Assembly (NCBI GenBank): GCA_023333625.1
Contig: CM041642.1
Coordinates: 23,268,576-23,332,575 of the forward strand
Length of the DNA stretch: 64,000 nucleotides
Direction: 5' to 3'
DNA from: Bothriochloa decipiens
Lineage: Eukaryota > Streptophyta > Magnoliopsida > Poales > Poaceae
Part shown: positions 58,001 to 64,000 of the stretch, in pieces
How the letters are laid out: every line of letters begins with the position of its first letter
How positions within the stretch are numbered: position 1 is the stretch's first letter
The notes under the pieces: model-generated
Database searches by the model: none
What the model was told of the DNA's origin: nothing
The model's input: only the letters and a program-made list of their open reading frames with translations
Program-made: the position numbers and the translations under genes

Positions 58001-58136
58001 TCATAAAAAAATAATATATATAATTGCATTGTATATATAAAGAGATGTTTGCATGGTAAGAGACGTCTATCTGTGATTGTGCTTGTATTAGATAAAATTT
58101 TATCTCTACCCTTTGTAAGGGTTGTTCCTCTGTATG
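55056..58136. other. T-rich, intron-like DNA
   Basis: More than 3 kb with no recognisable coding blocks. The T-rich composition resembles plant introns and follows directly from the donor site GTGAGT at 55056. Confidence 0.4.
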
Positions 58137-58377
58137 TGTAATTGTAATTGTGCTAGTCTCATTTTGGAAAATTTGTCAATTGTCTTTCCATAGAAAAAAA
58201 TTGTCAATTGTAATTGTAATTGTGCTAGTCTCATTTGTAAAATTTGTCAATTGTCTCTATAGAAAAAATTGTCAATTGTAATTGTAATTGTAATTGTGCT
58301 AGTCTTATTTGTAAAATTTGTCAATTGTCTCTACAGAAAAATTTGTCAATTGTAATTGTTATTGTGCTAGTCTTATG
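58137..58377 (+). repeat. Tandem array of 67-75 bp units with an inner (TAATTG)n
   Basis: TGCTAGTCT recurs at 58151, 58223, 58298 and 58365, each preceded by GTAATTGTAATTG runs and followed by AATTTGTCAATTGTCT. Unit length varies with the number of TAATTG hexamers. No coding role. Confidence 0.85.
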
Positions 58378-60103
58378 CAATTGTTTATTGTCTTTTGTCT
58401 GATTTTGGTTACTTACAGAGTGCATGTGGAGATGGTTCGAGCAATGGTCTCACATATTTAGTTTATTTCTGACAAATAATATAGCATCCTATTTGATTTT
58501 GATTCTTGCTCCAGTCACATATCTGTTCATTTCATCTATGGTGCCTGTATTTTTTTAAGCACTCAATACTGGAACACTCATCAGTCACAGAGCATAATCT
58601 TGGCACAGGTCACTATTTGGTTGTGAATTTGGTTTCTGTGTAGTTTAGGCAGGCGACGGCCTCGTGTACCTAATCCCATCTACATATTGTTTTGCCTGCA
58701 GATCGTACAGGATTCGTTTCAGAATGAATCAGTCAGACTTCAGGTTTAGACTTCAGGTTCAGGTTTGTGTGTTCTCTGTTGTACTTGTGAATGCTTCCAA
58801 GCATCTGAAAGGAGCATATGTTCTGAATCTTGTTTGACTGAACCGTGCATCTTTTCCTCTCTCTTTTTTTTTTGCCTTGTTATGTGATTACAATACTCGT
58901 ATACTTGTGCAACTTGCTCCTAGCTATTGTGCTATTACAGTTTCTTAGTTAGAGGTGGCATTAGCTTCTAGCTATAGTGACATTGTAGATTTCATAGTTT
59001 GTTAATTCCAACAATGATAATGTGTTTGTAATTTACTAATTTTGCCTACCGAGGTTATAACTTTTGATTTGTGGCCTTTTCTTTAGTGAACAGATTTTTA
59101 GACGCTCACCAACTTAATTGTAGATCGCTAACTTAATTGTAGATCGCCAATCACTTGTGGTGTAATGACCCCATAGCTATTACTAATGAGTTCATTACCT
59201 GTAGGATCCATTATTTGACCTGTCCCCTTCATCATCTATAGTAGGACTATTATGTTAGGCACAGCTAGCTGCTCAAGACATAACCGCAGTTCCATCTTCA
59301 TCATTTATGTGATCAAGTCTGGTTAAATTCCCCTGTCTGAAAGGAAGAACCTGTAACTTGTGTTGTGTAGTCTAAACTTTTTGAGATGCCTGTGCTCACT
59401 TAGTCTTTGGTTTCAAGTGATCTGTGTCGCACTGAATGACTGAAATATGTTTCTAGGGAGTGTAGGGAGTGTCAGATTGACTTCTGCACTAGTTCTGGGA
59501 AAAGAAAGCCTGAACTAGTCATTATCTTCAGGTCTATTAGCCATCCTTCCACTTTTGTTGACCTGGGTGGTGGTGTAGTGGGCTATAGAAGGTTTCATTT
59601 AGTTTTATTTGTTAATTTTGGGTACCACCTACTATCAGGTTTTTATTATACAGAGTGCCCTATTTACTTGTGAAGGATCTGATTTTGCTAGCTTACAAGG
59701 TCTGATCTTGGATTCTTCAACACATCGAATTGCGCTAGTTCAAATGTGATTTTTTTTCATTTTTGTTTTGTAATTTGTACTATGATTTCATTTTTCTTAG
59801 TGTGTTTGGCACCATAAACTGTAGTGTTTGTCCTACTCTCTGCTATTATTGAATGGGAAGAAATGTGGAAAGGAAATATAAAGTATCATGTATTAGTTTT
59901 TGAAGTATCCAAGTATAACTTTGTGCACAGGACACTGGAAACACCATGTGGTCAAGGTCAAGGACTCTAATATCCTTCTCTTAATTAGAAGGAGGTTGCT
60001 ATTTTTGCCTGCAGGTTTGTTACCATTCCTTTCCCAATTTGTTTCATACACCACTAAACCAGTATGTGGCTAATGAGTAATGAGTAATGAGTTGGTTTTG
60101 TAG
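58378..60103. other. T-rich, intron-like DNA
   Basis: No exon recognised. A short duplicated phrase (GACTTCAGGTTTAGACTTCAG) occurs near 58736-58760, and AACTTAATTGTAGATCGC is doubled near 59112-59150. Confidence 0.4.
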
Positions 60104-60203
60104 GAACCCTGAGGAGAACCTGTGGGGTTCTGTTGGTGCTAAATATGTTGTTGAGTCTAGTGGTGTTTTTATTGACTAGGAGAAGGCTGCAGCTCACTTG
60201 AAG
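60104..60203 (+). pseudogene. Cytosolic GAPDH exon fragment
   Basis: Between a TTTTGTAG acceptor and an AAG/GTACAA donor the translation reads NPEENLWGSVGAKYVVESSG, then VFID, stop, EKAAAHLK. This matches the plant GapC segment preceding the active site (GAEYVVESTGVFT...EKAAAHLKG in the family). A TAG replaces the Lys codon, and several residues differ. Only one exon is present, with its splice sites, so it is a captured genomic fragment. It sits 5 kb after the sucrose synthase fragment on the same strand. Confidence 0.83.
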
Positions 60204-62589
60204 GTACAATATTCTATCTATTGTGTTACTGTAGAGTTTATACCTTATTAGTTCTAGTATTTGAAGCATCTAATAGTCTTCCTGTAGAAAAGGGATCAGT
60301 AGGCTATCTGATCTCTGTTTATAGTAATCTTATGGTGATGTATTTTTAAGTGTTTATGGCTGTTGAAAATGTTTTGTCTTCTGGTCGCGATACTTTGTTC
60401 TGCATATAGTTATTTGAGTGACATCATGTTGTTTCGACATGGCAAGAATTAGGAGCTGAAATATTATACTGATTCATACATAGTTTGTGTGTTATTAAGG
60501 ATGGCGAGTTGAGTTGGTGTAGAAAATGCATATATCTAAAGCCTGAGATTGAGAAGTTGGCAGCAGAATACCATCCAAGGTTCAAGAGTTTTGTCTCCCT
60601 AGATTGATAGAACTACACCGGCTGGATTTTTTTTGGTGACAAATTGTTGATCCCTGTTACAACTTAATATGCAGAGTCCTGTTATATTGTATCGACGTGA
60701 ATTCAACAGAAACTTGTGAACCATGCTACAGTAATAGTAGGTCTACCCTTGAACTGTATTTGTTAATATATCTAAAATAACATTCTTTCTTGTGATTTGT
60801 GTATGATATTTGACTCTGAGGTGCTGTTGGTTAGCTGAAGAATGGCACTTCTCATTGTTTTTCTAGGAAAAGATACTAGTAGCAGTGTATTGGATTCTAT
60901 GCATCGGGTATTCTAGATCTTGAAAATTAATAAATAATATATATACACAGATCTGCATATGTGTGTGCAACCTACATGTTGGAAAGTGGGAATGTGTGTT
61001 CCCATTTTATTTACTTTTTTTGTCAATTCTTTTTCAGTTTTATAGGTGAAGTGTTGCTTGTTTTATTTGCAAAATTTAACTTTCTTGTCTTAAAAAATTG
61101 AAGCATCTCACCCAATGCTCTACTCTATTGCGTTTGGCGAACAAGTGTTGAGATCCGTCAATTAGTAATAGCATTGTGGTCATTGTAAGTCACTGGCCAA
61201 TATACAGTTCTGTAAATTCATGCATTTCGAGCAAGACATTGGCCTATATAAATCATAGTAAGTCATTGGCCAATGTACAGAGTATATTGCTCTGTCCATG
61301 TTGATGTCCCCTGCTCATGAAAACAAAAAACATTAAGTTAATTAATTGCAATTAGCAATAATATAAATTGCAAGTATTGATCATTGCAATTGTAGTTCTG
61401 AGCATATGCAATTTTTCCTTGTCATTGTTATTGCAACATGTGGAGGTCTACCCATGCTATTACCCATCATAAATTGTGGTTGTTGTCCCTGACACTGATG
61501 CATAGAGTAGGAAAAATAAACCGTTTTTCTCTTTCTTGTATAGGAAACACTAAACTAAAGTTTCGATCAGGCTTACCTAATTGATTCTATGAGGGTCACC
61601 ACCTATCGACTGATCTGTCCTCGTCCGATCTCCTATGGTCGATGGATGCATTGTTTTTGTGGTTGCGTGTTGTTTGGAGGTGAGCACTATTGGACTCTCG
61701 ATATGTGCTGCTAACGAGGAAGTCATTTTTGTGGACTAGTTTCTTTGTTATAATAAAGGCTAAACACTTGTGCTCAAATGTATTTGTACTGTCTTTTTGG
61801 TACTAGTTGTTTGGTCCATTTCCCTGAACTGAACATGCCCTTTGCAAGGACAATTGCATTCTCTAAGTTAAATAAATAGTGATCAAAGTTTTTTACAAAT
61901 ACAATTGCACACATTATACACCATAATTGCAGTACTTGTAATGTGCAATTTACTACTGATAAATGTGCAATCAAGTAAATGGTGCGTCCACATGAAATTT
62001 ACCAAAACTAGCAGATAATGCTTCTGATTGACACAGACCTGCAGCATGACATGATGTTTTACTGGAGGTGCTCCATGACTTATTACTACTTTTTCCTATA
62101 AATTATTCTTCTACCAGTCATTTAGTAGATATACCTAGAGCAGGTTGTGGTAAAATGAAATCTAATCTGGTTTTTGCTGTCTATCTGCTGATTTGCAAAC
62201 TAATGATGTAAATTCCTTTTGTGCAGAGTGTTTGAGATATAGAAATCAGGGATCTAACTCAAGGATTGGATGGATCTGGTGTACTGACCTTGGATGTTGT
62301 TGAGGTGAGTGTTGCCTCCTGTTTTTTTTATCCCCCCTCTTTTCCACTCCTTAGATTTGGGGATCCCCCTTTTGCCCCACTCTGCATGTGGATAGCAGAG
62401 CTGCTGCTCAGATCTATTTGTCTTTGCTTCTTTGCCAAGTGGTTCTTATATATGGCAGATATTTTGTTTCGATGGGCTGATGGGCCTAGGAGTTGTTAAC
62501 ATTGGGCTTTTTATCGTCAGGTTTTGTGGGCTGCAGCAGGCTACAATTACAACTAGGACAGACCTATCTTTGTGTTTTTTGGGCCTTGA
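60204..62589. other. T-rich DNA with one more exon-like piece
   Basis: 62227-62304 has acceptor (GTGCAG) and donor (GAG/GTGAGT) signals and reads DIEIRDLTQGLDGSGVLTLD after an early stop; the source gene is not recognised. A phrase near 60545-60600 (PEIEKLAAEYHPRFKSF) could be another decayed exon. The remainder has no features I can support. Confidence 0.35.
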
Positions 62590-62925
62590 TTGACACAGAA
62601 AAAAGGACAGATTTTAGGCCTTGTTTACAAAGAAATACAAATACAAATACAACAGATTACAAGTACAAATACATGTACAAGTAGATTTGTGTGTTATTTT
62701 GTTGAAAAACACATGGATTTTCCCCTGGATGGAATTCGTGTGTTTCTTAGGGAAAAACACACGTTTTTACCTTTTCTGTGTTCTATCCGGTTTGTTAGCT
62801 AGCCTTGCAAAATCCATGTGCTAGAATGCTAAAAAACACATGGTTTTCTGCCTGGGTAAAATTTGTGTGTTTTGTTTGGAAAAAACACGCGTGTGCTAGC
62901 AGCCTTAAAAACACACACGTTTTGA
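62590..62925 (+). repeat. ACAAAT microsatellite and degenerate ACACATGG repeats
   Basis: 62631-62690 is built of ACAAATACAAATACA variants. From 62700 to 62925 AAAACACATGGTTTTC/ATTTTC and GTGTGTTT...GGAAAAAACACRCG blocks occur about twice, in both orientations (CCATGTG and CACATGG), so local hairpins are possible. Origin unknown. Confidence 0.6.
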
Positions 62926-63414
62926 CTAGACATCTGTAAAAAAAATAAAAAAATAGGCTAGGGTTTTCCTTCCTGAATTCGGTAAAAAAAATATATTTTC
63001 TACGGTTGCATGTTTATCGGCCTGTGCAAACGTAAACTCCAGCTTTCGAGAGCCTTCATCCAATGCGGACGTCTCTTGTTATCACCCGCGTTTGCCGGCG
63101 CCGCCCACTGAGCCTTCACTCAAAGAGGCGTCTACGGCCATCACGGGCAGCCGCCACTGTTCCCGCCCGATCGCGCAAGCGAGGTCGAAGATTGCAGGGA
63201 AGCTCCTTGCGAAGGCGTGAGCAGTGACTGTGCACAATCTTATCCAAGTATCACCCATTGCTAGCACCGTCCTACTGTAGCCGTCGGTTAGTTTCTGACT
63301 AGTGTGAGCAATGACTAAGTCCTGAGTTGCCATCGCTCGGAACATCGCCAAAGAAAGCAACAAACGCGTGACGCGTCGAAGGGTGGCACCCACGGCCACG
63401 GCTAAACACATGCC
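62926..63414. other. Intergenic DNA, no gene seen
   Basis: AT-rich at first, then GC-balanced. A 112-codon minus-strand ORF (63420-63082) has no protein-like features or recognised domain. Confidence 0.35.
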
Positions 63415-64000
63415 TCTCACAAATCAATCACTGGACGTCTCCAATACACCAATCGCATTCTTGTCTACAGATCAATGCCTCCTTGTTGTTTTCATCTGCG
63501 GATCCGCCATCACGTGGTTGATAAACAAAGCTCTACGAATATTGGCGTTTCCCTTTGCCGTGCTGCGAGTTGTAACCCATAAACTTAACACTTAGGATTA
63601 TGTATATATACACATATTCACGCTTTTACAATAAAATGCGACGCAGGAACTTGTTAAGGAACCTCGCGTGTGTCCCTAGTGTTTGCCGTTTTCACCACAA
63701 GCCTCCAATGTTGATAACCGACGTGATTGGGATGATCCATGATGTTTCTGTTGTTTCTATGTGATGACTGACGCCAAGTCACCAACTGTCGTCCTAACGT
63801 TTTTCTTGGGACCGGGTCCCTTTTGGTCCATGATCGATATGCCTGGCTGATGGAGACAACAGAGACAGCGCCCCTTTTGTCTTAGGGAAAGCAAATCAAG
63901 AGGCTCATCATGATTAACATGCATGTGCATGGACTTATCAGGGATCCATGGGATCAAATATTACAGGAGCTTGATTATATATAAGTAATCCAGGAACCTG
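63415..64000. repeat. Segmental duplication, copy B (runs to window end)
   Basis: A direct copy of 52355-52815 with extra insertions (about 63530-63710). It ends at the window edge with AAGTAATCCAGGAACC, which in copy A lies about 95 bp before the end of the secreted Cys-peptide gene. Confidence 0.8.

Noticed and set aside
60545..60606. Thioredoxin-like exon (PEIEKLAAEYHPRFKSF)
   Set aside because: Too short, with stops nearby and no active-site motif; mentioned only as a possible decayed exon.

Overview
This is plant nuclear DNA, almost certainly from a grass and probably a panicoid. The genes have GC-rich first exons and AT-rich introns. LTR retrotransposons are nested, grass-type SINEs and Stowaway, Tourist and PIF-type elements are present, and there is a plastid DNA insertion. 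There is no rRNA gene, no CRISPR array and no bacterial gene organisation.

Layout. (1) 0.5-1 kb: a small proline-rich membrane protein gene, followed by a 65-bp tandem array of palindromic GTGGGTCCCAC sites and a 40-bp array split by a SINE. (2) 4.07-29.28 kb: one nested retrotransposon block. The host element E1 is a decayed Ty3/gypsy element (probable Tat clade) with gag, protease, RT, RNase H and integrase on the plus strand, and a spliced antisense gene. That antisense gene is split by E2, a minus-strand gypsy element with a 4.2-kb LTR and a 5-bp target duplication (CCTGA). E2 has gag but no pol, plus a leader ORF whose N-terminus resembles the histone H3 tail. Next comes E3, a 5'-truncated Ty1/copia element. 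The 3' LTR of E1 is cut short about 490 bp before the next gene. (3) 29.7-35 kb: two intact convergent genes, signal peptidase complex subunit SPC25 (with a clear AT-AC U12-type intron) and a conserved protein of unknown function; both reconstruct in frame. (4) 36-46 kb: a Helitron-like terminus, a poorly resolved minus-strand gene, a P-class PPR gene with a Stowaway in its probable 3'-UTR intron, a SINE with a 23-bp target duplication, and a LURP-one-related gene. (5) 47-64 kb: tandem duplications, a Tourist element, a plastid rpoC2 insertion, a PIF-like element with GC-rich cargo, a small secreted Cys peptide gene, and decayed exon fragments of sucrose synthase and cytosolic GAPDH in what may be a gene-capturing element. 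A duplicated flank at the right edge predicts a paralogue of the Cys-peptide gene just outside the window.

The host genes share no obvious pathway: ER signal peptide removal (SPC25), organelle RNA processing (PPR), a LURP-one family protein, and unknowns. The liveliest part of the window is the retrotransposon block. The H3-tail-like ORF of E2 and the spliced antisense gene of E1 are the strongest candidates for unusual biology. All gene names come from reading translations and recalling families; no search was run.
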